Notes: generated by a model from the sequence alone, not told the origin. A stretch of DNA of 64,000 bases from Marivita lacus (GCF_014637725.1 NZ_BMFC01000006.1:149790-213789), one strand, 5' to 3'. Shown: positions 18,911 to 27,822, counted from the first letter of the stretch. Numbers and translations are program-made.

Positions 18911-19831
18911 TTGCAGACAACCGTTCAATCTATCGTTCGTTTTTCGGGCATTGGCCTGCACACCGGGGTTCCGGTGAACATGGCCATTTGCCCGGCACCT
19001 GCCGATCATGGCATCGTGTTCGAGCGCACCGATATCCGGTTGGGCAATGCGCGGATCGCGGCGCTTTTCGACCGTGTCGAACAATCGCCCCTGTGCACGA
19101 AGATCGTCAATCATTCCGGCGTGTCGGTCTCGACGATCGAACACATCATGGCGGCACTTGCAGGCTGCGGCGTGCACAATGCGCTGGTGAGGATCGACGG
19201 CCCCGAAGCGCCGATTCTCGATGGCAGCGCCGCACCCTTCGTGCGCCGCATCCTGTCTGCCGGGGTCAAGCAGTTGCGCAGCCCGATCCGGGTAATCGAG
19301 GTCTTGAGCACGGTCGAAGTGCACACCGCGCAGGGCTGGGCACGGCTTGGACCGGGCGCGGGCCTGACGATGGATTTCCACATCGACTTCGCCGACAGGG
19401 CGATCGGTCGGCAAAGCAAGTCCCTGGACCTTGCCAACGGTGCTTTCGTGCGGGAATTGTGCGACAGCCGCACCTTCTGCCGCGCCTCCGATGTCAAAGC
19501 GATGCGCGCGGTCGGCAAGGCACTGGGCGGCACGATGGAAAACGCCGTTGTCGTCGATGGCGACAAGGTGCTCAGCCCCGGTGGCCTGCGTCACAGCGAC
19601 GAAGCGGTGCGGCACAAGATGCTGGATGCACTCGGGGACCTGGCGCTGGCCGGGGCGCCGTTGCTGGGCCATTACGAGGGTCACAAGGCCGGGCACACCC
19701 TGACCAACATGCTCTTGCGTGAGCTTTTCGCGACGCCCGACGGCTACCGCGTTCGCGAGTGCGACACCATGCTTGCGGCACGTCTGCCCGGTGCCGGTGT
19801 CGGCGCACACGAGATTCCGGCGGTTGCCTGA
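18911..19831 (+). CDS. lpxC: UDP-3-O-acyl-N-acetylglucosamine deacetylase LpxC
   Basis: Committed, zinc-dependent step of lipid A synthesis. 306 residues, normal length. Zinc ligands appear as H78 (STIEHIMAALAG), H235 and D239 (RHKMLDALGDL), with the catalytic His in GHKAGHTLTNMLL. N-terminal IVRFSGIGLHTGVPV is typical. No ATG fits: the best start is TTG at 18911, giving MQTTVQSIVRF, five bases after GAGG at 18902-18905; an upstream TTG at 18896 would add five residues. A weak start codon may keep LpxC low. Confidence 0.94.
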   Translation: MQTTVQSIVRFSGIGLHTGVPVNMAICPAPADHGIVFERTDIRLGNARIAALFDRVEQSPLCTKIVNHSGVSVSTIEHIMAALAGCGVHNALVRIDGPEAPILDGSAAPFVRRILSAGVKQLRSPIRVIEVLSTVEVHTAQGWARLGPGAGLTMDFHIDFADRAIGRQSKSLDLANGAFVRELCDSRTFCRASDVKAMRAVGKALGGTMENAVVVDGDKVLSPGGLRHSDEAVRHKMLDALGDLALAGAPLLGHYEGHKAGHTLTNMLLRELFATPDGYRVRECDTMLAARLPGAGVGAHEIPAVA

Positions 19832-19834
19832 CCG

Positions 19835-19915
19835 GGCAACGCCTTTCACGGAACACGATCTGGACATTGGGTGCGCAGACACACGAAACTCTTGTGTGTC
19901 TAAAGGCGTTTTGCC
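19835..19915 (+). other. Nested stem-loops between lpxC and bamD
   Basis: An outer pairing GGCAACGCCTTT (19835-19846) with AAAGGCGTT-TT-GCC (19902-19915, two extra T) encloses an inner perfect stem AGACACAC (19877-19884) / GTGTGTCT (19894-19901) with loop GAAACTCTT. The inner stem abuts the outer one, so the RNA could form a compact branched structure. It begins four bases after the lpxC stop. It may be the lpxC 3' end or a leader for bamD. Confidence 0.5.
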
Positions 19916-19991
19916 TTCCGATTTAATGTGCTAGGACCAACATCAGACAAGTGGCACACATAGCCACAGCGGTTTAACGAAGGTGACGGGC

Positions 19992-20846
19992 ATGGCAGCG
20001 GGCAGAAGCGCAAGAGCTGTGATCGGAGCGGGGCTCTTGATGGTGACGCTGGCCGCTTGCGGCGGCGGCGAACGTCCGGGATTCGGCCCCGACGGCGTCC
20101 CGATCGAGAATTTTACCGCAGAGCAAATCTTCGAACGTGGCGAGTTCGAGCTGGATCGTCGTGATCCAGAGGATGCCGCGTTCTATTTCTCTGAAGTCGA
20201 GCGCTTGTACCCCTATTCGGAATTGGCCAAGCGGGCGGTGATCATGCAGGCGTTTGCGCATCACCAGAACAAGGATTACGAGAACAGCCGGTCCGCCGCG
20301 CAGCGGTATATCGACTTTTTTCCAACCGACGAAGATGCCGCTTACGCGCAGTATCTCCTTGCGCTCAGCTATTATGACCAGATCGAGGATGTGGGCCGCG
20401 ACCAGGGCCTGACCTTCCAGGCGTTGCAGGCGTTGCGCACGGTGATCGAACGCTATCCGGACAGCGAATATGCGCGGTCGTCGGTGCTCAAGTTCGATCT
20501 GGCCTTCGACCATCTGGCGGCCAAGGAAATGGAGATCGGGCGCTTCTATCTCAAGCGCAATCACTATCCTGCGGCGATCAACCGGTTCCGCGTCGTGGTC
20601 GAGGATTTCCAGACCACCACCCACACCGCCGAAGCGCTGCACCGTCTGGTCGAATCCTACCTGTCGCTGGGTCTGACCGACGAGGCGCAGACCGCAGGTG
20701 CCATTCTGGGCTATAATTTCCAGTCCACCGATTGGTACGAGGACAGCTTCAAACTGCTGACCGGGCGCGGACTCGAGCTGAAGGCCACCGGCGACAACTG
20801 GCTGGCGCAGGTCTATCGACAGATGGTTCGTGGCCAGTGGCTTTGA
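19992..20846 (+). CDS. bamD: Outer membrane protein assembly factor BamD
   Basis: Essential lipoprotein of the BAM complex that inserts beta-barrel proteins. 284 residues. The signal peptide ends in a lipobox, MVTLAAC near residues 17-22, so the mature protein begins at Cys and is anchored to the outer membrane. The rest is TPR-like: SEVERLYPYSELAKRAVIMQAF, NSRSAAQRYIDFFPTDEDAAYAQYLLALSYYDQ (read in pieces), RYPDSEYARSS and NHYPAAINRFRVVVEDF. ATG 19992 is taken; an in-frame GTG at 19983 would add three residues. A 20-base hairpin follows before recN. Confidence 0.94.
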   Translation: MAAGRSARAVIGAGLLMVTLAACGGGERPGFGPDGVPIENFTAEQIFERGEFELDRRDPEDAAFYFSEVERLYPYSELAKRAVIMQAFAHHQNKDYENSRSAAQRYIDFFPTDEDAAYAQYLLALSYYDQIEDVGRDQGLTFQALQALRTVIERYPDSEYARSSVLKFDLAFDHLAAKEMEIGRFYLKRNHYPAAINRFRVVVEDFQTTTHTAEALHRLVESYLSLGLTDEAQTAGAILGYNFQSTDWYEDSFKLLTGRGLELKATGDNWLAQVYRQMVRGQWL

Positions 20847-20855
20847 TCGGGGGGC

Positions 20856-20875
20856 GGTGCGTCTGACCACGCACC
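20856..20875. other. Hairpin between bamD and recN
   Basis: GGTGCGT (20856-20862), loop CTGACC, ACGCACC (20869-20875): a perfect 7-bp stem ending 12 bases before the recN ATG and covering the region where its ribosome site should be. No T run. It could lower recN translation or stabilise the bamD message. Confidence 0.5.
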
Positions 20876-20887
20876 CGGTTGCACAGA

Positions 20888-22546
20888 ATGCTGCGCGCAC
20901 TTGAAATACGGGACATGCTGATCATTGACCGGCTGGAGCTTGAGTTCCAGCCCGGCCTCAACGTGTTGACCGGCGAAACCGGCGCGGGCAAGTCGATCCT
21001 CCTCGATTCTCTGGGCTTCGTGCTGGGCTGGCGCGGTCGGGCGGAACTGGTGCGAAGCGGTGCCGATCAAGGCGAGGTCACGGCGGTGTTCGACCTGCCG
21101 CGCGGCCATCCTGCGCATGAGGTGCTGGCCGAAGCCGGGTTCGAAGACGCGGACGAGTTGATCCTGCGGCGGGTGAACACGGTGGACGGGCGCAAGACCG
21201 GCTGGGTCAATGACCGGCGCGTGACGGGAGAGATGCTGCGCGCCTTGTCAGACACTTTGGTCGAATTGCACGGCCAGCACGATGATCGGGGTCTGCTGGA
21301 CTCCAAGGGACACCGGGCGCTGCTGGATCAATTCGCGGGGCATTATGATCTGTTGGCTGCCGTGAAAACCGCCTGGAGCACCATGTCCAAGGCCCGCAAG
21401 GCGCTGGTCGAAGCGGAAGCCGCGTACAAGGCAGCACAGGCCGAGGAAGAATTCCTGCGCCATTCCGTGGCGGAGTTGGACAAGCTGTCCCCCGAACCGG
21501 GCGAGGATGCCGATCTTGACGCGCGGCGGCGCATGATGCAGGGCGCAGAGCGTATCCGGGACGATATCAGCCGGGCCGCTCAGGTCATGGGACAGGACGG
21601 TGCCGAAGGCGCGCTGTCGGACGCGCTGCGCTGGCTCGAAGGGGCAAGCGACGCTGCCGATGGGCGGCTCGACGATCCCTTGGCGGCACTTGCGCGTGCG
21701 ATGGCCGAACTCGATGATGCGGCGCATGGCGTGAGCGTCTGTCTCGATGCGCTCGACTTTGATCCGCACGAGCTTGAGGCTACCGAAGAGCGGCTTTTTG
21801 CGCTGCGCGCGCTGGCCCGCAAACATGGTGTTGCCCCGGATGACCTGTCCGGATTGGCCGACACCCTGCGCGACAGACTCGCAGCTCTGGATCAGGGCGC
21901 AGACCGCATGACGCATCTTCAGGCCGACTTGCGCAGCGCCGAGGCGGCCTATGATGTGGCGGCCATGGCCTTGCGCGACAGCCGTGCATCGGCGGCAAAG
22001 CGGCTGGACACAGCCGTCTGCGCCGAACTGGCCCCACTCAAGATGGAACGCGCGGTGTTCTTGACCGACATGTCCGACGCGCCTGCCGGACCAGACGGCA
22101 GCGATGCGGTGGCCTTTACTGTCGCAACGAATCCCGGCGCACCGGCTGGACCCATCGGCAAGATCGCCTCGGGCGGCGAACTCAGCCGCTTCCTGCTGGC
22201 GCTCAAGGTCTGCCTGTCGGAACAGCGCGATGCCGGTCTGACGATGATCTTCGACGAGATCGACCGCGGTGTCGGCGGCGCGACCGCCGATGCGGTGGGC
22301 CGTCGTCTGGCCGCGCTTGCCGAAGGCGGACAGGTTCTGGTCGTCACCCATTCGCCACAGGTCGCAGCGCTTGGCGCGCATCACTGGCGCGTCGAAAAGC
22401 GGGTCGCCAACGAGCAGACCACCTCGACCGTCGTGCCGTTGGATGCGCCCGCCCGCGAGGGCGAGATCGCCCGGATGCTGTCGGGTGACACGATCACCTC
22501 GGAGGCCCGCGCCGCCGCGCGGGCGCTTCTGGCACATGTGTCCTGA
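20888..22546 (+). CDS. recN: DNA repair protein RecN
   Basis: SMC-like ATPase acting in double-strand break repair. 552 residues. Walker A TGETGAGKSILLDSLGF near 28-45, two long coiled-coil arms (KALVEAEAAYKAAQAEEEF region and the 300-390 region), ABC signature KIASGGELSRFLLALK, Walker B TMIFDEIDRGVGG and the D/H-loop VVTHSPQVAALG. Start at ATG 20888, three codons after an in-frame TTG. No GTTC-N7-GTTC LexA box, the usual alphaproteobacterial SOS operator, was seen upstream, so SOS control here is not supported. Confidence 0.95.
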   Translation: MLRALEIRDMLIIDRLELEFQPGLNVLTGETGAGKSILLDSLGFVLGWRGRAELVRSGADQGEVTAVFDLPRGHPAHEVLAEAGFEDADELILRRVNTVDGRKTGWVNDRRVTGEMLRALSDTLVELHGQHDDRGLLDSKGHRALLDQFAGHYDLLAAVKTAWSTMSKARKALVEAEAAYKAAQAEEEFLRHSVAELDKLSPEPGEDADLDARRRMMQGAERIRDDISRAAQVMGQDGAEGALSDALRWLEGASDAADGRLDDPLAALARAMAELDDAAHGVSVCLDALDFDPHELEATEERLFALRALARKHGVAPDDLSGLADTLRDRLAALDQGADRMTHLQADLRSAEAAYDVAAMALRDSRASAAKRLDTAVCAELAPLKMERAVFLTDMSDAPAGPDGSDAVAFTVATNPGAPAGPIGKIASGGELSRFLLALKVCLSEQRDAGLTMIFDEIDRGVGGATADAVGRRLAALAEGGQVLVVTHSPQVAALGAHHWRVEKRVANEQTTSTVVPLDAPAREGEIARMLSGDTITSEARAAARALLAHVS

Positions 22547-22663
22547 CACCCACCGTCACAGACTGTGATCGCAACAGGGCTGGACACCGCAACCTCATTG
22601 AATAACCCTAGGTAAACAGATGGTTTTTGGCGTGGTTCGCTTTCCCCGAAAGGACCGCTAGGC

Positions 22664-24340
22664 ATGGCGCCAGCTTTGCGTGGTCAGTTGCAGGCAATGA
22701 AGTCACAGTTCGCGCGCGGCTGGGATTTGCTGCGCCACAAGGGACCGTCGCAATTCCAGTTCTGGCTGATCGCGCTCCTGATCGGAATTGCCGCCGGTCT
22801 CGCGGCAACGCTGTTCCGGCTGGCCATCACCCTGCTGCAAACCACCGTCTACGGCACGCCCAGTGTCACGACCATCCACAGCTACGCCGAGAACCTGCCG
22901 TGGTGGATGCTGCTCTTGATCCCCACATGCGGTGGCTTGGTGGTGGGGGTGATCATCCACTACTTCACCCCGGATGGCCGCGTCCGGTCGGTTGCCGACG
23001 TGATCGAAGGCGCCGCGCTGAACGACGGTCGCGTCGAAAAGAAGGCAGGGATAGCATCGGCCATCTGCAGCTGGATCACCCTGTCCACCGGGGGCAGTTC
23101 CGGGCGCGAAGGCCCGGTCGTGCATATCGCCGCGATGATCTCGTCCTGGGTGTCGAACACGATCCGCGCCGACGGGATCACCGGGCGCGACCTGCTGGGC
23201 TGTGCCGTGGCCGCTGCTGTGTCAGCCAGCTTCAACGCGCCCATCGCGGGTGCGCTCTTCGCGCTCGAGGTGATCCTGCGCCATTTTGCGGTGCATGCCT
23301 TTGCCCCGATCGTCGTGGCCAGCGCGGCAGGCACGGTGATCAACCGGCTCGTGTTCGGGGATGTGACCGAATTCAAGCTGCCGGGCACCACGACGGTCGA
23401 ATTCTACATCGAACTGCCCGCCTTTTTCATCCTCGGCCTTGTCTGCGGACTGGTGGCCGTTGCCATGATGCGCGCGGTTTTCCTCGCGGATGACGTGGGC
23501 TCGCGCCTGCAAAACCGCATGGGCCTGCCGCACCTGCTGCGCCCCGCGGTGGCGGGTGTGATGCTGGGCGCGCTGGCGATCTGGTTTCCGCATATCATCG
23601 GCGTCGGCTACGAGACCACGTCGCGCGCCCTGACCGGCGCGCTGCTCTGGCACGAGGCGGTGGTTTTTGCCATGCTCAAGGTCGTTGCCGTGGCCATCAC
23701 CATGGGCGGGCGCATGGGAGGTGGGGTGTTTTCCCCCTCGCTGATGCTGGGCGCGCTGACGGGCCTTGCCTTCGGCCTGATCGCCACGGGGGTGTTTCCG
23801 GACCAGTCTGGCACTGCAACGCTTTATGCGCTGGCGGGCATGGGTGCTGTGGCCGCCGCGGTGCTGGGGGCGCCCATTTCGACCACGCTGATCGTCTTTG
23901 AACTGACGGGTGACTGGCAGACAGGTCTGGCGGTGATGGTGTCGGTGTCGATGTCCACCGCCGTGTCAGCCCGTCTGGTGGATCGGTCGTTCTTCCTCAC
24001 CCAGCTGGAACGGCGCAACGTTCACCTTGCTGCCGGACCCCAAGCTTACCTCTTGGCGATGTTCCGCGTGCAAGGCGTGATGCGCAAACCGACCGACAGC
24101 AACGCTGCCGACGAAGAGGCCTGCCTGACAATGATCGAACAAGGGCTCTATGTGCAGGCGCAGGCCACGCTGGAAACCGCGCTGCCGCTCTTTGATAAAT
24201 CCGGCGTCGCCTTCCTGCCGGTGGTCCGCCTCGAAGGGCCGGAGGACACGCCCGTGCTGCAAGGCGCCCTGTTCCACGTGGATGCCCTCAAGGCCTATAA
24301 CCGCGCGCTGGCGGCAACAGCCGAGGAAGAGCACAGCTAA
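22664..24340 (+). CDS. ClC-family chloride channel/transporter
   Basis: 558 residues, about 11 hydrophobic segments plus a C-terminal cytoplasmic part (from about 445) like a CBS-pair remnant. ClC motifs: STGGSSGREGPVVHI around residue 145, including the gating Glu of G-R-E-G-P, and MGGGVFSPSLMLG (GxFxP). The first GSGIP-type anion motif is replaced by VRSVADVIEG. At the position of the proton Glu of antiporters (EE in LFIIEEM of E. coli ClC) it reads LFALEVIL, i.e. Val, as in channel-type members. ATG at 22664 has a good AAAGGA site. It lies alone after recN. Confidence 0.9.
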   Translation: MAPALRGQLQAMKSQFARGWDLLRHKGPSQFQFWLIALLIGIAAGLAATLFRLAITLLQTTVYGTPSVTTIHSYAENLPWWMLLLIPTCGGLVVGVIIHYFTPDGRVRSVADVIEGAALNDGRVEKKAGIASAICSWITLSTGGSSGREGPVVHIAAMISSWVSNTIRADGITGRDLLGCAVAAAVSASFNAPIAGALFALEVILRHFAVHAFAPIVVASAAGTVINRLVFGDVTEFKLPGTTTVEFYIELPAFFILGLVCGLVAVAMMRAVFLADDVGSRLQNRMGLPHLLRPAVAGVMLGALAIWFPHIIGVGYETTSRALTGALLWHEAVVFAMLKVVAVAITMGGRMGGGVFSPSLMLGALTGLAFGLIATGVFPDQSGTATLYALAGMGAVAAAVLGAPISTTLIVFELTGDWQTGLAVMVSVSMSTAVSARLVDRSFFLTQLERRNVHLAAGPQAYLLAMFRVQGVMRKPTDSNAADEEACLTMIEQGLYVQAQATLETALPLFDKSGVAFLPVVRLEGPEDTPVLQGALFHVDALKAYNRALAATAEEEHS

Positions 24341-24353
24341 GGCCCTATGGGCC
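24341..24353 (+). other. Small GGCCC-TAT-GGGCC hairpin after the ClC gene
   Basis: A 5-bp GC stem with a three-base loop directly after the ClC stop, too short to be a strong terminator alone. It is followed by about 64 AT-rich bases (24361-24424) that carry the leader of the next operon. Confidence 0.4.
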
Positions 24354-24360
24354 ACACCGT

Positions 24361-24424
24361 AATTTCATTCGCTGAGAATCGATATTCGCGCTATTGATAA
24401 GTATATTTTTTCGAGGATTTTAAA
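24361..24424 (+). promoter_or_regulatory. AT-rich leader of the HExxH gene
   Basis: A markedly AT-rich stretch in an otherwise GC-rich window, with runs such as TAAGTATATTTTTTC and ending GAGGATTTTAAAATG. GAGGA at about 24413-24417 is the ribosome site. Base composition points either to a strong promoter or to recent transfer of the two genes that follow. Confidence 0.5.
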
Positions 24425-24931
24425 ATGATACAGATTAATATCGGCGATCACGCCGGTAGCGAGAATGGTGACAATTTCACGCCCATTCCCGCAGGAAACT
24501 ACCGCGACCAATGTCGTTGGGCGCGTCGCAAGGCGATCTGGATTTCGCAGAACATGCCTCGGGCGGATCAGTATTATTCCGGTCTGGGCGCCGGTGTGAA
24601 CCTGACGACGATGCTGGGCAACAACAGCATGTGGATCAACTATGACGGGTCCATCGACTATTACGGTTATACCTATTCGAACAACGATATCTGGATCGGT
24701 CCCAAACCGTTCCGCATCGGCAAGTGGAGCGTGCTGGCCACGATCCTCCACGAACTGGCCCATGTCGCAGGTGCGCCGGGCGCGCCTCCGGGTGGTGGTG
24801 TCTGCGCGGTCAACGGGCTGTGCCACGCGGCAGAGCGGGCCGTCTACGAGTGCGGCCTCGGCAACCGGACAGAACTGACAACAGGGATCGACGATCCCGC
24901 GACACCCTATGATCCAACCATCTCAGGATGA
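24425..24931 (+). CDS. Putative zinc metallopeptidase-like protein (HExxH), unrecognised
   Basis: 168 residues, no family recognised. The only functional clue is ATILHELAHVAG at about 106-116: His109, Glu110 and His113 form HExxH followed by G, as in zincins, and a conserved-looking Glu/His follows in CHAAERAVYECG (134-143) that could supply the third zinc ligand. The N-terminal half is rich in Tyr, Asn, Gly and Trp (WINYDGSIDYYGYTYSNND). There is no signal peptide. Four cysteines could pair. Translationally coupled by ATGA to the next gene. Protease activity is inference; a similar motif can occur by chance. Confidence 0.6.
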   Translation: MIQINIGDHAGSENGDNFTPIPAGNYRDQCRWARRKAIWISQNMPRADQYYSGLGAGVNLTTMLGNNSMWINYDGSIDYYGYTYSNNDIWIGPKPFRIGKWSVLATILHELAHVAGAPGAPPGGGVCAVNGLCHAAERAVYECGLGNRTELTTGIDDPATPYDPTISG

Positions 24932-25620
24932 GGGTCATGGCCGCAAGTCAAAGACGGGTATTCGTTGTCGCGACACTGGTGTGTTTTGGCTGGGCAATAC
25001 ATGTAGTAGCAAAGGAGCAGGGACAGGCAATGCGGACATCCAGCACGGTCAGTGAATTCGACACAGGCGCAGACGCCGCCTTGGTGAGCGAGGACCTCAA
25101 GGCCATTCGGCAGGCCATGACCCCGATTGTGACGCGCGAAGGGGTTGGGATCATCTCGGGCTCCCGGACGCTCACCAAGGCAAGCGACAAGACCGCGATT
25201 GGCAAGGCGTTGCTGCAAGTCGCTGCCTTCACGCTGGCGGACAGCGCCCGGTCCGAGAGGGAGGTTCTGCGCGCGTTGGAAGAAATCGCCCTCGACTTGC
25301 AGCGCAGCGCCATCGCGGACACGCCGGTATCCTACCCAAAGGACGATCCGGAAGCGTCGGCGCGGGCGCTTGATGCCTCTGATGACTGGTCGGCAGAGTT
25401 CCTGTCCTGGGCACCCGAGAAAACCGACGAAGAGATCCTGTCCGAGCTTGCCGACACCCTTGGCGCCGCCGTGGCCAAGAGGGCAGACCTGAGGGCCTAC
25501 GCCGTCGAAAGCCAAAGCTGGTCCTTCCAGAGATCCGGAATTGCCGTCGTCGATCCGGCGACAGGCGAAGGGCTATGGTACAGTTACCGCACGGTGCGGG
25601 CCTTGACCGGGCGTCGCTGA
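24928..25620 (+). CDS. Unrecognised membrane-anchored or exported protein
   Basis: 230 residues. Basic start then a hydrophobic stretch at about 10-28 (RRVFVVATLVCFGWAIHVV), reading as a signal peptide or N-terminal anchor; the rest is hydrophilic, Ala/Glu/Asp-rich and probably helical (REVLRALEEIALDLQRSAI, TDEEILSELADTLGAAVAKR). No known domain. The ATG overlaps the stop of the HExxH gene, so the two are an operon; an ATG three codons later is also possible. It could be a partner or substrate of the putative peptidase, which is speculation from adjacency. Confidence 0.65.
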   Translation: MRVMAASQRRVFVVATLVCFGWAIHVVAKEQGQAMRTSSTVSEFDTGADAALVSEDLKAIRQAMTPIVTREGVGIISGSRTLTKASDKTAIGKALLQVAAFTLADSARSEREVLRALEEIALDLQRSAIADTPVSYPKDDPEASARALDASDDWSAEFLSWAPEKTDEEILSELADTLGAAVAKRADLRAYAVESQSWSFQRSGIAVVDPATGEGLWYSYRTVRALTGRR

Positions 25621-25636
25621 CTAAGCTGTCAGACGG

Positions 25637-25981
25637 TTACACCCGCTCGACCTGAACACCGTCCTGCACCCAGAAGGCGAGGTTATCTTTGATCTGCAAC
25701 ACCTCGTCCTTGGGGGTTTCGTAGCTCCAGACGGCGTTGGTGTATGTCTTGCTTTTCGACACGATGTCGAAATAGCTGGCCTCGCCCTTGTGCGGGCAGG
25801 TCGTGCGGTAGTCGGATGCGTCCAGAAAGGCCGTCGCCACGTCAGCGCGCGGGAAATAGATCACGAAAGGCATGTCGCCCTCGGTCAGTTCCAGTGCATT
25901 GGTGCTTTCCGCGATCACCGCACCACCGGCGCGCACGACCCAGGTGCCTTCGGCAGGTCTGACTGTAATGTGTTTCTGCAT
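25637..25981 (-). CDS. DUF427 domain protein
   Basis: 114-residue cytoplasmic protein. DUF427 is recognised from ITVRPAEGTWVVRAGGAVIAES, MPFVIYFPRADV, TTCPHKGEASYFDI and NAVWSYETP. Members are small beta-rich proteins without agreed function. The ATG at 25981 has GGGGAC upstream; the frame is open 30 codons earlier but that text overlaps no family sequence. It follows the aminopeptidase gene on the same strand after 59 bases and may share its message. Confidence 0.88.
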   Translation of the reverse strand: MQKHITVRPAEGTWVVRAGGAVIAESTNALELTEGDMPFVIYFPRADVATAFLDASDYRTTCPHKGEASYFDIVSKSKTYTNAVWSYETPKDEVLQIKDNLAFWVQDGVQVERV

Positions 25982-26040
25982 GATCCGTCCCCTTTTTGTG
26001 TCGTGTACCGGGGTTAGCCGGGAAATGTAAATGTCTATGC

Positions 26041-27822
26041 TCAGATAGGCGCACAGGCCCGGGCCAGCCACGTGGACACCTCGCTCTCGACCAACGGGCT
26101 GATCCGGGCCAGAACCCCGGCATGATAGGTGTTCAGCCAGTCGCGCTCTGCCTCGGTCAGAAGTCCCGTGTCGATCAGCCGCGTGTCGATGGGCGCATGG
26201 GTCAGGGTCTCGAAACGGTACATCTCGGGCACGGTCTGACCGGGCAGGGCAGGTGCTTCCTCGACGATGATCAGGTTCTCGATGCGGATTCCAAACGCGC
26301 CTTCCTTGTAGAAGCCCGGCTCGTTCGACAGGATCATGCCGGGCATGAACGGCACCGTCCCGGTGCGCGCCAGCCGCTGCGGGCCTTCATGCACGCTCAG
26401 ATACGATCCCACGCCATGTCCGGTGCCATGCCCGTAATCTAGACCGTTGTCCCAGAGCGCCACGCGGGCCAGCGCATCCATGTCGCGCCCGGCCAGCCCC
26501 TTGGGCCAGCGCAGCCGTGAAATCGCGATCATGCCCTTGAGCACCAGCGTGAAGGCGCGTCGCTCCTCCTGCCCTACCGTCCCGATGGCGATGGTGCGGG
26601 TGATGTCGGTGGTGCCGTCCAAATATTGCCCGCCACTGTCCACCAGCAACAGACCCGCATCGACCCGGCGGTTGGTCTTGTCGGTTACGCGGTAATGCAC
26701 GATAGCCCCGTTTGGACCGGCTCCCGATATGGTGTCGAAGCTGATGTCGCGCAGCGCATTGGTTGCAGCCCTCTCTGCCTCTAGCCGTGTGACCACGTCG
26801 ATCTCGGTCAGGCTGCCCGCCGGTTGCTGATCGAGCCAGCACAGGAACCGTGCCATCGCGGCCCCGTCGCGCAGATGCGCCGCCCGTGCGCCCTCCAACT
26901 CGGCTGGCGTCTTGCAGGCCTTTGGCAAGGCACAAGGGTCCTGCGCCTCGATCATCGGCGTCCCCGCCGCGCGCAGCGTGTCTGCCACGATCACCGGGCA
27001 GCTTGCGGGATCAATCTGGACGGGCCCCGTCACAGCGCCAAGCGCCTGCAGGAACGCCTCGACCGGCTCGATCCGCACCTGCGGCCCAAGGTGATCGCCC
27101 AACTCGGCAAGCTTGGCCGGGTTGACGAAAAACGTCACCCTGCCGCCCGCATGCAAAAGTGCAAACCCGTGGACGAAGGGCGTGCGCGGCACGTCATCGC
27201 CGCGAATGTTCAACAGCCAGCAGATGCTGTCGGGCAGGGTCAGCACCGCGCAGCTTGCCGCACCAAGGGTTTCCGCCAGCCGGGTGATCTTGGCCTCATG
27301 CGTCTCGCCGGTCAGCTCCACAGGTTGCGCAAAGGCCGGGGTCGCGGGTGCGGGCGGCTGGTCGGCCCAGATGCGATCCACGAGGTTCTCCGTCCGCCGC
27401 AGCACGACATCCCCGACGCGCGTCTCGAGGTCGCGGATCTGCGACACCGTGTGCAGCCACGGATCGAACCCGATCACCGCGCGTGCCCCGGCGTTCCGGG
27501 TGATCCAGTCCTCCAGCGTCACCTCCGGCCAATGCACCGGCGTGAACACATCCGCCACCTGCGCGCGCACCTGCACCCGGTAGCGGCTGTCGATGAACAC
27601 GCCCGCGCTGTCGGCAAGCGCCACGCAGAACCCCGCCGAGCCGGTGAACCCCGTCAGCCAGGCCAAGCGGCTGTCCCGCTCGGCCACGTATTCGCCCTGA
27701 TGCGCGTCGGCCCGTGGGATGATGAACCCGTCCAGACCGTCCTGCGCCATCTCTGCGCGCAGCGCCTCCAGCCGGGGCGGTCCTTGATCGGGCGAGGATG
27801 TCTCTGAAAAGCTCTGGAACAT
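26041..27822 (-). CDS. Xaa-Pro aminopeptidase (M24B family)
   Basis: 593-residue cytoplasmic metallopeptidase removing N-terminal residues before proline. Two creatinase-like N-terminal domains (ADAHQGEYVAERDSRLAWLTGFTGSAG) lead to a C-terminal pita-bread domain from about 310. Metal ligands: the Asp pair in LLVDSGGQYLDGTTDITR, His in GHGTGHGVGSYLSVHEGP, Glu in NEPGFYKEGAFGIRIENL and the last Glu of RIEN. The length fits the long, three-domain APP1-like form rather than short PepP. The ATG is unambiguous. Lies downstream of cobT, separated by hairpins. Confidence 0.93.
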   Translation of the reverse strand: MFQSFSETSSPDQGPPRLEALRAEMAQDGLDGFIIPRADAHQGEYVAERDSRLAWLTGFTGSAGFCVALADSAGVFIDSRYRVQVRAQVADVFTPVHWPEVTLEDWITRNAGARAVIGFDPWLHTVSQIRDLETRVGDVVLRRTENLVDRIWADQPPAPATPAFAQPVELTGETHEAKITRLAETLGAASCAVLTLPDSICWLLNIRGDDVPRTPFVHGFALLHAGGRVTFFVNPAKLAELGDHLGPQVRIEPVEAFLQALGAVTGPVQIDPASCPVIVADTLRAAGTPMIEAQDPCALPKACKTPAELEGARAAHLRDGAAMARFLCWLDQQPAGSLTEIDVVTRLEAERAATNALRDISFDTISGAGPNGAIVHYRVTDKTNRRVDAGLLLVDSGGQYLDGTTDITRTIAIGTVGQEERRAFTLVLKGMIAISRLRWPKGLAGRDMDALARVALWDNGLDYGHGTGHGVGSYLSVHEGPQRLARTGTVPFMPGMILSNEPGFYKEGAFGIRIENLIIVEEAPALPGQTVPEMYRFETLTHAPIDTRLIDTGLLTEAERDWLNTYHAGVLARISPLVESEVSTWLARACAPI

